Shown: positions 28,325 to 38,295, numbered from the stretch's first letter. The stretch: 64,000 nucleotides of DNA from Neobacillus sp. DY30 (GCF_030123065.1 NZ_CP126093.1:4284001-4348000), one strand, 5' to 3'. A program made the numbers and translations. The notes: generated from the letters alone by a model not told the origin.

Positions 28325-29287
28325 CTAATATTTTCGACGCCCTATAAATTTTGCAATATCACGCAGTGTCTTTTTAGCCTTATTAGTCGGAAGCTCTTCT
28401 AGGACCGCTAGTGCCTTATCTAGGTACATATCACTTAATGCGATAGACTTTTCAATTGCACCTGACTCTTTAATAAGGGTAATAATCTTTTGAATTTGAA
28501 CTGGCTCCATATCCAGCTGAACCTTTTCAATTTCGCAGCGAATTGTCTCATTTTCCATTGCATAAAGAGCAGGAGCTGTAATATTTCCCTGAAGCAAGTC
28601 ACTTCCTGCAGGCTTTCCAAGCTCCTCTTCGGAAGAGGTAAAATCTAAAATGTCATCGGTAATTTGAAATGCCATTCCGACATAATAGCCAAATAGATAC
28701 AGTTTCTTATGTACAGAAGCTTCTACATCAGCAGCAATAGCACCGAGCTGGCAGCTTGCTGAAATTAACAAAGCTGTCTTCCGCTTAATTCTTCTTAAAT
28801 AATCTCTAAGATTTTGATCAAAGCGATATTTGTCCTTTATCTGCTGAATCTCACCAACGGAAACCTCAAAGATGGTATTAGCTAATATTTTATGAGCTAA
28901 AGGCTTATTCATATCACTCATGAGTTCAAGTGAAAGCGCAAAGATAAAATCGCCTGTATACATGGCTGTTTTATTGTCCCACTTTGCTTTAACCGTTGGC
29001 TGACCTCTTCGCAAATCTGCATCGTCAATTACATCATCATGAACAAGCGAAGCCATATGAATGAGTTCAAGGGCAACCGCAACGTTTTTCATCACATTAA
29101 TATCGTAACGGCCAAACTTTCCTGCCAATAAAACAAAAACAGGCCGTATTCTTTTACCACCTGCCTGTAAGGTATGCAAAGAAGCTCGTTTCAAAAGAAG
29201 AGAATCCGCTTGGATTGCCTCTTCCAATGTTTTTTCGATCGTATTAATATCTGAATTCAAAAATGAATACATCATCTTTAATTTCAT
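28325..29287 (-). CDS. hepT: Heptaprenyl diphosphate synthase component II
   Basis: A 320-residue trans-prenyltransferase catalytic subunit that builds the C35 side chain of menaquinone-7. The two Asp-rich motifs are DDVIDDADLRRG and DDILDF; GGKRIRP binds the homoallylic substrate. It works as a heterodimer with HepS (30041-30862), and menG lies between the two as in B. subtilis. Confidence 0.95.
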   Translation of the reverse strand: MKLKMMYSFLNSDINTIEKTLEEAIQADSLLLKRASLHTLQAGGKRIRPVFVLLAGKFGRYDINVMKNVAVALELIHMASLVHDDVIDDADLRRGQPTVKAKWDNKTAMYTGDFIFALSLELMSDMNKPLAHKILANTIFEVSVGEIQQIKDKYRFDQNLRDYLRRIKRKTALLISASCQLGAIAADVEASVHKKLYLFGYYVGMAFQITDDILDFTSSEEELGKPAGSDLLQGNITAPALYAMENETIRCEIEKVQLDMEPVQIQKIITLIKESGAIEKSIALSDMYLDKALAVLEELPTNKAKKTLRDIAKFIGRRKY

Positions 29288-29331
29288 TTGTATTCACCAG
29301 CTTTTCGTCCTGTTTACAAATCTAAATAAAA

Positions 29332-30036
29332 TTATCTCTTATTACCAATATGAACCGCTGCAGCCCCGCCGCTATATGGTTTATAAAATACATCTTTAAA
29401 GCCTGCGGTCTCAAACATTAGAGCTAATTCTTTCATACCTGGGAAGCTGCGTGCCGATTCATTTAACCAAGCATATTCCTGATAACTCTTAGCAAATAAC
29501 TTACCGAACAACGGCATGATAAATTTGAAATAAAAATAATAGAGCTGTTTATAGCCAAATAATGTTGGCTGCGAGGTTTCAAGGCAAACGGCAATTCCTC
29601 CTGGCTTTAATACACGATTCATTTCTTTCAAAACCTGGAGGTAATCTGGTACATTTCTCAGCCCAAACCCTATCGTTACATAGTCAAAACTATTATCAGG
29701 GAAAGGCAGCTCCATAGCGTTGCCATGTATTAGATTAACCTGCTTTAGGCCCAGTTTTTTTACCTTTTCAATCCCTACATTAAGCATATTTTGACTAAAG
29801 TCCAATCCAGTAACTTCACCTGAAGGACCCACGGCTTCAGCTAGAGCAATCGTCCAGTCTCCTGTTCCACAACAAACATCCAGCGCTTTCGAACCTGGTT
29901 TGACATTCATCCGTCGCATGGTATCCTTACGCCATTTGATGTGCTGCTGAAAACTAATTACCGAGTTCATTTGATCGTAGTTATCAGATATTTTTTCAAA
30001 AACCTTATGAACTCGTTGTTCCTTAGATTGCTGCAT
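29332..30036 (-). CDS. menG: Demethylmenaquinone methyltransferase
   Basis: A 234-residue SAM-dependent MenG/UbiE enzyme that performs the last step of menaquinone synthesis. Motif I is [14 protein letters not shown], followed by [24 protein letters not shown] and [13 protein letters not shown]. It overlaps neither neighbour, and four bases separate it from hepS. Confidence 0.96.
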   Translation of the reverse strand: MQQSKEQRVHKVFEKISDNYDQMNSVISFQQHIKWRKDTMRRMNVKPGSKALDVCCGTGDWTIALAEAVGPSGEVTGLDFSQNMLNVGIEKVKKLGLKQVNLIHGNAMELPFPDNSFDYVTIGFGLRNVPDYLQVLKEMNRVLKPGGIAVCLETSQPTLFGYKQLYYFYFKFIMPLFGKLFAKSYQEYAWLNESARSFPGMKELALMFETAGFKDVFYKPYSGGAAAVHIGNKR

Positions 30037-30040
30037 ATGC

Positions 30041-30862
30041 TTACCCTTCTTCCACTAAAGTTTTCGCAATGGTTTGATGTTCGTTAATGATCGAAGTAAT
30101 TCTAGCTTCAAGCATATCATTTAAATATGGCAGCTGACTCATTCCTTTTAATAGGAACTGTTTTGAAGAATCAAGGTAACGATCACAAATTATTAGCAAA
30201 TCTCTCTGTTGTTTGTCAGACAAATTTTTAACTGAGTGGCTTTGTTCTCCTATGGTTAATTCTTTCAAAGTTTCAAATACCAAGCTGCTTCCAGCTTCTA
30301 TAAAAAGCCTTTTCTCATTTAGTAAACGCTTGAAAAAGAATAGTTTAGCAATAAACTCATTCCACAATTCGACTTTAAAACGCTCAGAAAATTTCACCAG
30401 TAAAGAGCTTTCAATTTTCTTTATGCTTGTCATTAGATTTTCAATTCCATTTAATTCTTTTTGATAAATGGTGATTTTATGTTCATTAATTTCTTTTACT
30501 CCCTTTGAGAGTTCTTTGATCATATTTATATCTTCAGCCTCTGCCAATAACTTATAATACAGGCCGCTATAATAATCCCCAGCAAGGACCGTTAATTGTC
30601 TATTTATCTCATCAACTGCAGCATTAGATATACGCTCATGGGTATCAAGGGCAATTTGAATAAGCATAGTTGTCATCGCATAATTTTTCATCTCATTGTA
30701 AGACAATTCGAGTCGATCCATAATGGACACGAGAAAAAGCAGTTTGTCTTCATCAATTACTGGCGTCTCAATATATTTTAGCAAGTAAGGATGAAATACT
30801 TTTTGCTCAACTTGCTCCTTAATGTCTGTAAACTTTTGTCGAATGTCTGGCAATTTAATCAC
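30041..30862 (-). CDS. hepS: Heptaprenyl diphosphate synthase component I
   Basis: A 273-residue HepS/HEPPP_synt_1 protein: helical, no DDxxD motif, weakly conserved. It is identified by family features in its N-terminal half ([26 protein letters not shown]) and by position directly before menG and hepT. It is the regulatory subunit that sets chain length with HepT. Confidence 0.9.
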   Translation of the reverse strand: MIKLPDIRQKFTDIKEQVEQKVFHPYLLKYIETPVIDEDKLLFLVSIMDRLELSYNEMKNYAMTTMLIQIALDTHERISNAAVDEINRQLTVLAGDYYSGLYYKLLAEAEDINMIKELSKGVKEINEHKITIYQKELNGIENLMTSIKKIESSLLVKFSERFKVELWNEFIAKLFFFKRLLNEKRLFIEAGSSLVFETLKELTIGEQSHSVKNLSDKQQRDLLIICDRYLDSSKQFLLKGMSQLPYLNDMLEARITSIINEHQTIAKTLVEEG

Positions 30863-30922
30863 CCTTGCTTCCCCGAAATTATATGTTTATGACGATCCTT
30901 TTGTTTAAACAAGGCAGTGACA

Positions 30923-30931
30923 ATTATATCA
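30923..30931 (-). promoter_or_regulatory. Extended -10 promoter of hepS-menG-hepT
   Basis: TGATATAAT on the minus strand is a TGn-extended consensus -10, about 60 bases upstream of hepS. The -35 region 17 bases further up (TGCCCA) is weak. Confidence 0.6.
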
Positions 30932-31029
30932 TAAAAGCTTTTGTATGGGCAGAAATTCACAAAATAAATACATCTCCGCCGTGAAGAAATATTAATCACT
31001 AAAAATCATACACAGTAAAAACATTAAAA

Positions 31030-31266
31030 TTATTTTTTCATTTCACTTTCGATTTCACCAAAATGTGTCATTATTTTTGCATTTCCCCTAATTTTAATAG
31101 CTGAAGTATGCTCGGTGAACTGGGCAATTAATACCTCCCCTTTATCGAGCTTTTCGGAATGATGAAATTTTGTATCTGTTCCTCTTGTCAAACCAATTAC
31201 ATTAACGCCATCATCAATCGCTTTTATGACAACAAAGTCACTACTTTGTGAATGTCGTTTTTCCAT
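31030..31266 (-). CDS. mtrB: Tryptophan RNA-binding attenuation protein TRAP
   Basis: A 78-residue TRAP, the 11-mer ring protein that binds tryptophan and then (G/U)AG repeats in trp-gene RNA. The subunit is clear: [49 protein letters not shown] with the Lys/Arg residues of RNA binding. Its usual target, trpEDCFBA, is not in its normal place between aroH and hisC. It is 12 bases downstream of folE, as in B. subtilis mtrAB. Confidence 0.97.
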   Translation of the reverse strand: MEKRHSQSSDFVVIKAIDDGVNVIGLTRGTDTKFHHSEKLDKGEVLIAQFTEHTSAIKIRGNAKIMTHFGEIESEMKK

Positions 31267-31278
31267 AGTATCACCCCA

Positions 31279-31845
31279 TTAATTCTTAATTAACGATAGT
31301 ATTTCAGAACGAGCAATGGTATCATTTGCAAGATTACCTCGAACTGCTGTTGTGACAGTCTTTGACCCAGGTTTTTTCACCCCGCGCATTGTCATACACA
31401 TATGTTCTGCTTCAACAACCACCATGACCCCATGGGGTGCTAATTTTTCCATCATACTATCAGCAATAGTAGAGGTAATTCGCTCTTGCAGCTGCGGTCT
31501 CTTTGCCACAGCTTCTACAGCCCTCGCCAATTTACTCAATCCTGTTACGCGGCCGTCTTTTGGAATATATGCTACATGTGCTTTTCCAAAAAAAGGAACA
31601 AGATGATGTTCGCACATAGAATAAAATGGGATATCCTTCACCAGAACTAATTCTTCATGGTCTTCACTAAATATCGTTTCGAAATGTTTCTTCGGGTCTT
31701 CATTCAGGCCGCTAAAGACCTCTTCATACATTTTTGCTACTCGTTTCGGCGTATCAAGAAGACCTTCTCTGCTTGGATCTTCACCAATTGCCGTTAGTAT
31801 TAAACGCACAGCTTCCTCAATTTGGGTGCGATTCACTTCAGTCAT
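31279..31845 (-). CDS. folE: GTP cyclohydrolase I
   Basis: A 188-residue FolE (MtrA) that opens GTP to dihydroneopterin triphosphate, the first step to folate. The zinc site is [13 protein letters not shown] plus a later Cys in [17 protein letters not shown] and VTTAVRG are also conserved. Co-transcribed with mtrB. Confidence 0.97.
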   Translation of the reverse strand: MTEVNRTQIEEAVRLILTAIGEDPSREGLLDTPKRVAKMYEEVFSGLNEDPKKHFETIFSEDHEELVLVKDIPFYSMCEHHLVPFFGKAHVAYIPKDGRVTGLSKLARAVEAVAKRPQLQERITSTIADSMMEKLAPHGVMVVVEAEHMCMTMRGVKKPGSKTVTTAVRGNLANDTIARSEILSLIKN

Positions 31846-31929
31846 GCATATTCCCCCTACTATGTATCAAACAAGTATATATGACAAATACATATTAGCA
31901 CAACCACAATTATGTTCAAAGTTACATAG

Positions 31930-31963
31930 AAAAAAGGTCATGGAGTGTTACCATGACCTTTTT
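31930..31963 (-). terminator. Terminator of hbs
   Basis: AAAAAGGTCATGG / CCATGACCTTTTT with a nine-base loop, followed by T residues on the minus strand. Confidence 0.85.
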
Positions 31964-31986
31964 GCCGAAGCAATAAATTTATGTAA

Positions 31987-32259
31987 TTATTTTACTGCAT
32001 CTTTAAGCGCTTTACCTGGTTTGAAAGCAGGAACTTTGCTTGCACCAATTTCGATTTCCTCACCAGTTTGAGGGTTACGGCCTTTACGTGCTGCACGTTC
32101 GCGTACTTCAAAGTTACCAAAACCGATTAATTGGACTTTATCACCATTTTTCAAAGCATCTAGAATTGAATCAAAAACAGCATCAACTGCTTTCGTAGCG
32201 TCTTTTTTAGAAAGTTCGCTTGCTTCTGCAACTGCGTTAATTAGTTCTGTCTTGTTCAT
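31987..32259 (-). CDS. hbs: HU-type DNA-binding protein
   Basis: A 90-residue HU, the main nucleoid protein of Bacillus (Hbs). [25 protein letters not shown], then [21 protein letters not shown], the DNA-embracing arm. The ATG at 32259 follows GGGAGGAGGTG; the GTG at 32268 lies in that site. Upstream is a long 360-base leader with one clear promoter and a terminator-like hairpin. Confidence 0.97.
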   Translation of the reverse strand: MNKTELINAVAEASELSKKDATKAVDAVFDSILDALKNGDKVQLIGFGNFEVRERAARKGRNPQTGEEIEIGASKVPAFKPGKALKDAVK

Positions 32260-32416
32260 GCTATTCACCTCCTCCCAATAATGTAAGTAAAGAATCGTAA
32301 ATAAGATTACCTATCTACATTTCTAAACACTTTTTCTAATTTCTATACGTCATAGTGCGGTTTTATTGGCAAAGTATTTAAAAATTTCATTTTTTGATAT
32401 TTTAATCTACTTTTTA

Positions 32417-32444
32417 ATAAAAAACCTTATTATATAAAGGTTTT
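32417..32444 (-). promoter_or_regulatory. Terminator-like hairpin in the hbs leader
   Basis: AAAACCTT / AAGGTTTT with an eight-base AT loop and a TTTTTTATT tail on the minus strand, about 30 bases downstream of the promoter at 32471-32499. The stem is short. It could trim hbs transcripts, or it may be inert. Confidence 0.4.
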
Positions 32445-32470
32445 CAAGCACTAAACGTGAATCTGTTAAA

Positions 32471-32499
32471 AGATTATCACAATCATTTACGCTTATCAA
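32471..32499 (-). promoter_or_regulatory. SigA promoter of hbs
   Basis: TTGATA, 17 bases, TAATCT on the minus strand. B. subtilis hbs has two promoters; a second site nearer the gene is not convincing here. The 32260-32470 leader has no reading frame that I would support. Confidence 0.7.
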
Positions 32500-32591
32500 G
32501 AATATTTCATGAAATAATGGTAATCTTTTCTTCAATTCTACAAAATTCTCCTGTTTTTGACTAAACTAGATGTTGATTTTTGTAAAAAAAG

Positions 32592-32616
32592 AAAAAAGAC
32601 TCCAACTCGGAGTCTC
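32592..32616 (-). terminator. Terminator of spoIVA
   Basis: AGACTCC / GGAGTCT with a five-base loop and a TTTTTTC tail, six bases past the spoIVA stop. Confidence 0.8.
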
Positions 32617-32621
32617 CAGGA

Positions 32622-34100
32622 TTAAAGAATTATTGCAATTAAACCGCCTGAACCTTCGTTAATGATTCTCTCTAATGTTTCTTTTAGTTTATACCTCGCA
32701 TTCTCCGGCATTAAAGAAAGTTTCGCTTGGATACCCTCCCTAACGATGGAGCTTAATGAGCGTCCAAAAATATCAGAATTCCAGATGGATAGCGGGTCAT
32801 CCTCAAAGTCTTGCATTAAGTAGCGAACCAACTCTTCACTTTGCTTTTCTGTTCCGATTATAGGAGCGAACTCAGATTCAACATCGACCTTTATCATATG
32901 AATTGATGGAGCTACTGCCCGCAGCCTTACTCCGAACCTTGCACCTTGGCGGATAATTTCCGGTTCTTCCAGGCTCATATCAGATAGTGACGGTGAGGCT
33001 ATACCATAACCCGTCTGTTTCACCATTCTTAAAGCATCTGAAATATGATCATATTCCGCTTTTGCATGAGCAAAATCCTGCATTAGTTCAAGGAGATGGT
33101 CTTTACCCCTAATCTCTACCCCAACGATTTCCTTTAGAATATCATCATAAAGTTCATCTGGAGCAAATAAGTCGATCTCTGCCACACCTTGCCCCATTTC
33201 AATACCGGCCAATCCCGCCTTCTCAATGTAGTCAAAGTCACTAAACTGCTGTACGACCCGGTCAACATCTCTTAATCTCTTGATATCTTTAACCGTTTCC
33301 TTAACTGCTTCTTGATAGCTTTCACGCAGCCAGTGATTCTCCCTCAAGACCATTACCCAGCTAGGGAGATTAACATTAACCTCAAGCACCGGAAACTCGT
33401 AAAGGGCCTCTCTAAGGACGTTAAGTACATCACTGTCACGCATGCTTTCAACACTCATTGCCAGCACAGGAATGTCATACTTTTCCGCTAAGCTGGATCT
33501 GAGTGTTTCCGTGCTTGGGTGATATGGCTGAGCACTATTAACAACCATTATAAATGGTTTGCCCACTTCCTTAAGCTCATTTATCACTCTTTCCTCAGCT
33601 TCGATATAATTACTTCTAGGTATTTCGCCAATCGTGCCGTCGGTAGTCACTACTACACCAATTGTAGAATGCTCTTGAATGACTTTCCGAGTTCCAATTT
33701 CTGCAGCTTCATGGAATGGAATCGGCTCTTCGTACCAAGGAGTGGTGATCATCCTAGGACCATTTTCATCTTCATACCCTTTCGCACCTGGAACAGTATA
33801 GCCAACACAATCAACCAGTCTTATATTAACATTAAGACCTTCGTCAACATGGACACTGGCAGCTTGATTCGGAACGAATTTAGGCTCAGTTGTCATAATC
33901 GTTTTCCCTGCAGCACTTTGAGGGAGCTCATCCACCGTTCTAGATCTTTCTGCTTCGTTTTCTATATTCGGTAAAACCACTAGCTCCATAAATTTCTTAA
34001 TAAATGTGGATTTTCCTGTTCTTACAGCACCTACTACTCCTAAATAAATATCACCGCCGGTTCTTTCGGCAATATCTTTGAAAATATCAACCTTTTCCAA
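32622..34100 (-). CDS. spoIVA: Spore coat-basement ATPase SpoIVA
   Basis: A 492-residue SpoIVA, the ATPase that polymerises on the outer forespore membrane and anchors coat and cortex assembly. Walker A is GAVRTGKST near residue 24-32; DCVGYTVPG and the NSAQP segment replace the GTPase NKxD, as known for the family. The start is TTG (34098-34100) after GGGAGGGG and gives the standard MEKVDIFKDIAE. A SigE-like promoter lies upstream. Confidence 0.97.
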   Translation of the reverse strand: MEKVDIFKDIAERTGGDIYLGVVGAVRTGKSTFIKKFMELVVLPNIENEAERSRTVDELPQSAAGKTIMTTEPKFVPNQAASVHVDEGLNVNIRLVDCVGYTVPGAKGYEDENGPRMITTPWYEEPIPFHEAAEIGTRKVIQEHSTIGVVVTTDGTIGEIPRSNYIEAEERVINELKEVGKPFIMVVNSAQPYHPSTETLRSSLAEKYDIPVLAMSVESMRDSDVLNVLREALYEFPVLEVNVNLPSWVMVLRENHWLRESYQEAVKETVKDIKRLRDVDRVVQQFSDFDYIEKAGLAGIEMGQGVAEIDLFAPDELYDDILKEIVGVEIRGKDHLLELMQDFAHAKAEYDHISDALRMVKQTGYGIASPSLSDMSLEEPEIIRQGARFGVRLRAVAPSIHMIKVDVESEFAPIIGTEKQSEELVRYLMQDFEDDPLSIWNSDIFGRSLSSIVREGIQAKLSLMPENARYKLKETLERIINEGSGGLIAIIL

Positions 34101-34168
34101 GTGATCCCCTCCCGATCATAGAGTAAAGTGGGATAATATTATCCATCAAGATATTTTTGGACAATATA

Positions 34169-34199
34169 TATTTATGACGTTGTCCTACATTGTTATGAC
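34169..34199 (-). promoter_or_regulatory. Candidate SigE promoter of spoIVA
   Basis: GTCATAAC, 15 bases, CATAAATA on the minus strand, about 70 bases before the TTG start. It fits the mother-cell SigE pattern and the known SigE control of spoIVA. Confidence 0.55.
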
Positions 34200-34276
34200 A
34201 GTTTTTAAAAATTTTTTTACCCCCTTACTATTTGTTTCTAAAATATGCTAGTATCTGTTGTGTCTGAACAGTTGAT

Positions 34277-34346
34277 TGAATGAGGGTCTATGGTAAAGTA
34301 ACACGGGAGAGACTCCTAAACCGTATTTCTTTAACCTAATTGGTAT
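34277..34346. other. Unexplained structured patch between spoIVA and yphF
   Basis: The plus strand can fold into nested stems: GGTAAAG with CTTTAACC outside, ACGG with CCGT, and GGAG with CTCC at the tip. The same bases contain a 19-codon frame starting MRVYGKVTRERLL. No ribosome site is obvious, and I recognise neither the RNA nor the peptide. Confidence 0.3.
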
Positions 34347-34363
34347 ATGGCATTGTTGTGCCC

Positions 34364-34408
34364 AAAAAAAAACCCTTCTCCTACAATATATTTCGAAGGA
34401 GAAGGGTT
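34364..34408 (-). terminator. Terminator of yphF
   Basis: A perfect 12-base stem (AACCCTTCTCCT / AGGAGAAGGGTT) with an AT-rich loop and a TTTTTTT tail on the minus strand. Confidence 0.85.
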
Positions 34409-34425
34409 ATGACTATTTGATTTTC

Positions 34426-35136
34426 TTATTGCTTTAAAAAAACTGGTTCATTGGTCTCAGGATCCACTGTATATGGCAGTGAATAGGCGGGAACAAACAT
34501 GGAATCTTCTACAAGTATATTACGGATATCCTCACCCGGAATTACCTTCTCGTCCTTTTTTTTCAGTACCTGAAATAAATCCTGACGGTAATCAACGTAA
34601 ACTTCCGCATTAGTCGTTACTACAAACGGCAGATTTTGATTAGAGTAAGGACTAATTGCGTATGGCTCCTGCTTATACCCTAATTTATCAAAATCAATTG
34701 TATAAACATTATCAGCCAATTTTTCTTTATATGGCGGGTAACCATTAGATTTTATTCTAATATTAATATCACGAATCGTATCAGCCATTCTCAGGTCTAA
34801 TAGTTTTACAGCAGGCTTGGTTTCTACATCTACCAGGACATATTGAAAGATACCGCCGCTTTCAAATGCATTCCCTGGGGGCTCTGCGATATATTTTGGT
34901 GCAATTTTCTTAAATTCTATTGGGTATTTTTGATAGATTGGAGTCACAGCATCTCGTGTTTTTATCGGCAAGATTCCGCCATTATCCTCCTTAAAAGAAT
35001 CGACCGCCTGCTGAACCGCTGCGATTTGATCTGTATATGGTACTTGATTCTCCGCTAACCTCTCAGAAGGATACATACATCCAGATAAAAACAAAGAAGT
35101 TAGAATGAGCAATGTGACAACAGACTTCCAATTCAT
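34426..35136 (-). CDS. yphF: YphF-like lipoprotein
   Basis: A 236-residue lipoprotein: signal MNWKSVVTLLILTSLFLSGC with lipobox LSGC, so it is anchored outside the membrane by Cys20. The remainder is soluble with no known catalytic motif. ATG 35136 follows AGGTGATT; the longer upstream frame lacks a ribosome site. The position between yphE and spoIVA and the lipoprotein nature match B. subtilis YphF. Function unknown. Confidence 0.87.
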   Translation of the reverse strand: MNWKSVVTLLILTSLFLSGCMYPSERLAENQVPYTDQIAAVQQAVDSFKEDNGGILPIKTRDAVTPIYQKYPIEFKKIAPKYIAEPPGNAFESGGIFQYVLVDVETKPAVKLLDLRMADTIRDINIRIKSNGYPPYKEKLADNVYTIDFDKLGYKQEPYAISPYSNQNLPFVVTTNAEVYVDYRQDLFQVLKKKDEKVIPGEDIRNILVEDSMFVPAYSLPYTVDPETNEPVFLKQ

Positions 35137-35158
35137 ACAATCACCTATTTTTTCTGTT

Positions 35159-35344
35159 TTATGTAAATAGTACAATAACTAATGTAATTCCCGAAATGAT
35201 TAAAAAAATGTAAGCTAGGACCGCAGTAAAAAACTTTAAGACTCCAGTTAATTTATAACGGCTCAAATAAATTGTAATAATAGCAAGGAACATAAGTCCC
35301 ATTCCTGCAATTGAAATCCACATTTTCAACATACCTGGTGACAT
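35159..35344 (-). CDS. yphE: YphE, DUF2768 small membrane protein
   Basis: A 61-residue protein with two hydrophobic helices separated by a short basic loop (LSRYKLTG). It starts MSPGMLKMWISIAG after an AAGGGGGTG site. Length, topology and position identify it as YphE (DUF2768). It probably shares a transcript with yphF. Function unknown. Confidence 0.85.
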   Translation of the reverse strand: MSPGMLKMWISIAGMGLMFLAIITIYLSRYKLTGVLKFFTAVLAYIFLIISGITLVIVLFT

Positions 35345-35418
35345 CAGGACACCCCCTTATTCCGAAAGCTATTATAACATAGCAGGAGCATTTCATAAAA
35401 AATTTTTATTTATAACAT

Positions 35419-35460
35419 AAAAAAACTGAAGTAAAGAGGGGCGAGTTCCTTACTTCAGTC
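35419..35460 (-). terminator. Terminator between gpsA and yphE
   Basis: ACTGAAGTAA / TTACTTCAGT stem with a TTTTTTT tail on the minus strand. The 35461-35584 stretch between it and the gpsA stop has no gene but can fold (TTGCAT / ATGCAA inside a longer imperfect stem). Confidence 0.75.
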
Positions 35461-35584
35461 TTAGTGACTAAATAACCCAATCATTTAGGTTCATACTTCA
35501 CGTGTGCTTCGCTTGCATTGTATGCAACTACGCGGAGAAACGCACTCCATAAATGCCTATTTTTCAATGAAAAATGCACATTTT

Positions 35585-36640
35585 TTAATCTTCAAGGTTT
35601 CTCTCTTCAAGAATATTTACTAAATCTTCCATTTCATGAGTTTTTCCACGTGCCATCAATACATCAACTGCATCTTTAGCATTTTTCCCATTAAATAAAA
35701 CATCGTAAAGTGCAAATGTAATTGGCATGCTGACATCATACTTCTTGGCAAGCTGGTAGGCTGCCTTCGTTGTCCTAACTCCTTCAACAACCATTCCCAT
35801 ATTGTCAAGTACTTCATCAAGGTTTTTCCCTTTACCAAGAAGATTTCCCGCTCTCCAGTTCCTTGAATGAACGCTTGTACAAGTTACAATTAAGTCCCCG
35901 ATACCAGTTAAACCGGAAAAAGTGAGAGGATTTGCTCCCATTTTTGTTCCTAGACGGGCTATCTCAGCTAAACCTCTTGTTATTAAAGCAGCTTTAGCAT
36001 TATCACCATACCCAAGCCCGTCCGTTATACCGGCAGCCAAAGCAATGATATTCTTTAATGCTCCTCCTATTTCAACCCCTATTACATCAGGATTGGTATA
36101 AACTCGAAAGTTATGATTAATAAACAAATCCTGTATTTCTTCAGCTGCAACCATATTTTCCGACGAAACCGTTACAGTTGTCGGGTGTCTCAAGCTGACT
36201 TCCTCAGCATGGCTTGGACCAGAAAGGACTACCACGGCTTTTAATAGCTCATTCGGCATTTCCTCTTTTATCAGTTCGGATATTCTTAAAAGGGAATCTG
36301 GTTCAATCCCTTTACTAACATGCGCAATCGTCAATGGTGAGTTTTGAACCGTGCGCAGTTTCCCAAGTACTTCTCGAATGGCTTTGGTCGGTACCGCTAG
36401 TATCACGGTTGTGACACCAGCTAAAGCATCACTTAATGAAGCATACCCGACAATTAATTCAGGCAGATCGATTTCTGGCAGGTATTTCTTATTTGTATGG
36501 AACTGATTGATTTCTTGAACTTGTGATTCATTATGACTCCACAATCGGACTTCATGTTCATTGTCTGCAAGGACCATTGCAAGTGCAGTCCCCCAGCTAC
36601 CAGCGCCGATAACTGCTACTGCTTCTTTTTTTTCCTGCAT
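35585..36640 (-). CDS. gpsA: Glycerol-3-phosphate dehydrogenase [NAD(P)+]
   Basis: A 351-residue GpsA that reduces DHAP to sn-glycerol-3-phosphate for phospholipid synthesis. The nucleotide site [10 protein letters not shown] is at residues 12-21, the catalytic Lys region is [14 protein letters not shown], and [12 protein letters not shown] follows. ATG follows GGGAGTGAG. Next to der, as in B. subtilis. Confidence 0.97.
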   Translation of the reverse strand: MQEKKEAVAVIGAGSWGTALAMVLADNEHEVRLWSHNESQVQEINQFHTNKKYLPEIDLPELIVGYASLSDALAGVTTVILAVPTKAIREVLGKLRTVQNSPLTIAHVSKGIEPDSLLRISELIKEEMPNELLKAVVVLSGPSHAEEVSLRHPTTVTVSSENMVAAEEIQDLFINHNFRVYTNPDVIGVEIGGALKNIIALAAGITDGLGYGDNAKAALITRGLAEIARLGTKMGANPLTFSGLTGIGDLIVTCTSVHSRNWRAGNLLGKGKNLDEVLDNMGMVVEGVRTTKAAYQLAKKYDVSMPITFALYDVLFNGKNAKDAVDVLMARGKTHEMEDLVNILEERNLED

Positions 36641-36662
36641 TTAGCTCACTCCCACCGTAAAA

Positions 36663-37973
36663 TTATTTTCTTTCTCTTGCATAAATTTTTATCGGGGTTC
36701 CCTCAAATCCAAATGCTTCCCGGATTCGATTTTCTAAGAAGCGCTCATAAGAAAAATGCAGTAATTCCGGTTCGTTTACAAAGACCACAAAGGTTGGCGG
36801 CTTTACCGCTACTTGTGTTGTATAATAAATCTTTAATCGACGGCCTTTGTCCGTAGGTGTTGGGTTCATAGCTACCGCATCCATGATTATATCATTAAGT
36901 ACACTTGTTTCTACGCGCATTGCATGGTTTTCACTGGCCGTATTGATCATTGGCAGGAGAGTATGAATACGTTTCTTCGTTTTTGCAGATAAAAAAACAA
37001 TCGGAGCATAACTTAGAAAGAGAAAATGCTCTCTAATTTTTTGTTCAAGTTCCTTCATCGTTTTTTCATCTTTTTCAACAGCATCCCACTTGTTGACGAC
37101 AATCACAATTGCCCTGCCTGCTTCATGTGCATATCCAGCAATCTTCTTATCCTGTTCGATGATTCCTTCTTCAGCATTAATAACCACTAATACAACATCA
37201 GAACGTTCTATTGCCCTTAGGGCACGGAGTACACTATATTTTTCTGTACTCTCATACACTTTTCCTTTTTTTCTCATCCCTGCAGTATCAATAATCACAT
37301 ACTTTTCTCCATTGTATGTATAAGGAGAATCTACGGCGTCTCTTGTTGTTCCGGCAATGTCACTTACAATGACACGCTCTTCTCCCAAAATTGCATTCAC
37401 TAATGACGACTTACCGACATTAGGGCGGCCAATTAAAGAGAATTTAATAACATCTGCATCATAATCCTGTCCTTTATTCTTAGGAAAATGTTTAGCTGCC
37501 TCATCTAGCAAGTCGCCCAACCCCAAACCATGTGAGCCTGACACAGGTATTGGTTCACCAAAACCTAAAGAATAAAAATCATAGATTTGTTCACGCATTT
37601 CAGGATTATCAATTTTATTAACAGCTAAAACGATTGGCTTTTTTGATTTATAAAGAATCTTCGCAACTTCTTCATCTGCGGCCGTTACCCCTTCCCTGCC
37701 ATTTGTTAAGAAAATGATAACATCTGCCTCATCAATAGCGACTTCTGCCTGCTGACGAATTTGCTCGAGAAAAGGTTCATCGCCAATATCAATTCCACCT
37801 GTATCAATTACATTAAAATCATGTGTCAACCATTCCCCTGAGCTATAAATTCGATCACGTGTCACTCCTGGGATATCTTCAACGATGGAAATTCTCTCTC
37901 CTACAATTCTGTTGAAAATAGTTGATTTTCCAACATTTGGCCGACCCACTATGGCTATAACAGGTTTTACCAT
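36663..37973 (-). CDS. der: Ribosome biogenesis GTPase Der (EngA)
   Basis: A 436-residue tandem GTPase acting in 50S subunit maturation. The first G domain has GRPNVGKST (about 10-18), DTGGID and NKID. The second has GRPNVGKSS near residue 183, DTAGM and NKWD. The C-terminal KH-like domain ends the protein. ATG 37973 follows AAAGGATGG; upstream codons are in that site. Confidence 0.97.
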   Translation of the reverse strand: MVKPVIAIVGRPNVGKSTIFNRIVGERISIVEDIPGVTRDRIYSSGEWLTHDFNVIDTGGIDIGDEPFLEQIRQQAEVAIDEADVIIFLTNGREGVTAADEEVAKILYKSKKPIVLAVNKIDNPEMREQIYDFYSLGFGEPIPVSGSHGLGLGDLLDEAAKHFPKNKGQDYDADVIKFSLIGRPNVGKSSLVNAILGEERVIVSDIAGTTRDAVDSPYTYNGEKYVIIDTAGMRKKGKVYESTEKYSVLRALRAIERSDVVLVVINAEEGIIEQDKKIAGYAHEAGRAIVIVVNKWDAVEKDEKTMKELEQKIREHFLFLSYAPIVFLSAKTKKRIHTLLPMINTASENHAMRVETSVLNDIIMDAVAMNPTPTDKGRRLKIYYTTQVAVKPPTFVVFVNEPELLHFSYERFLENRIREAFGFEGTPIKIYARERK

Positions 37974-38079
37974 TATAATCCATCCTTTCATTCATATGAT
38001 TACGATTTATTTTGTTATTTTTTATCGTTAAAGCAGAGAAACTCAATTTATATAATTAAGCAATTGCGTACTAATGATA

Positions 38080-38108
38080 AAGAAACCCTTCTTTTGAAGA
38101 GAAGGGTC
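38080..38108 (-). terminator. Probable terminator of yphA
   Basis: ACCCTTCT / AGAAGGGT stem with a TTTCTTT tail on the minus strand. It lies beyond the repeat that follows yphA and upstream of der. Confidence 0.6.
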
Positions 38109-38150
38109 TAACCATATTATTTTAGCAATGTTATTCCTTTACCGCAACCA

Positions 38151-38271
38151 GAAAAGCGGAAGTCGCCCGTTTATCGGCGACAAGCAAAAAGACGAGCCGA
38201 CATGAAGGTTGCTTTTTAACCTTCTTGGCGGATTGGCTTTTGACCTCGAGCCGATGACGACTGCAGCTAGA
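38151..38271 (+). repeat. Small intergenic repeat, copy B
   Basis: Starts GAAAAGCGGAAGTCGCC and ends GACTGCAGCTAGAC on the plus strand, with an internal AAGGTT / AACCTT hairpin. It lies between yphA and der and contains no credible gene. End motifs resemble copy A at 149-265, and the type resembles repeats common in Bacillaceae genomes (recalled, not searched). Confidence 0.6.
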
Positions 38272-38295
38272 CAATTCTCTAATTTAAAATGAGTT

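Noticed and set aside
33519..33974. 151-codon plus-strand frame within spoIVA
   Set aside because: Antisense shadow of a well-conserved gene, with no ribosome site and no likeness to any protein family.
34200..34280. tRNA, CRISPR or small phage remnant in the spoIVA-yphF gap
   Set aside because: No cloverleaf, repeat-spacer pattern or phage-like frame is seen; only promoter and hairpin signals are supported.
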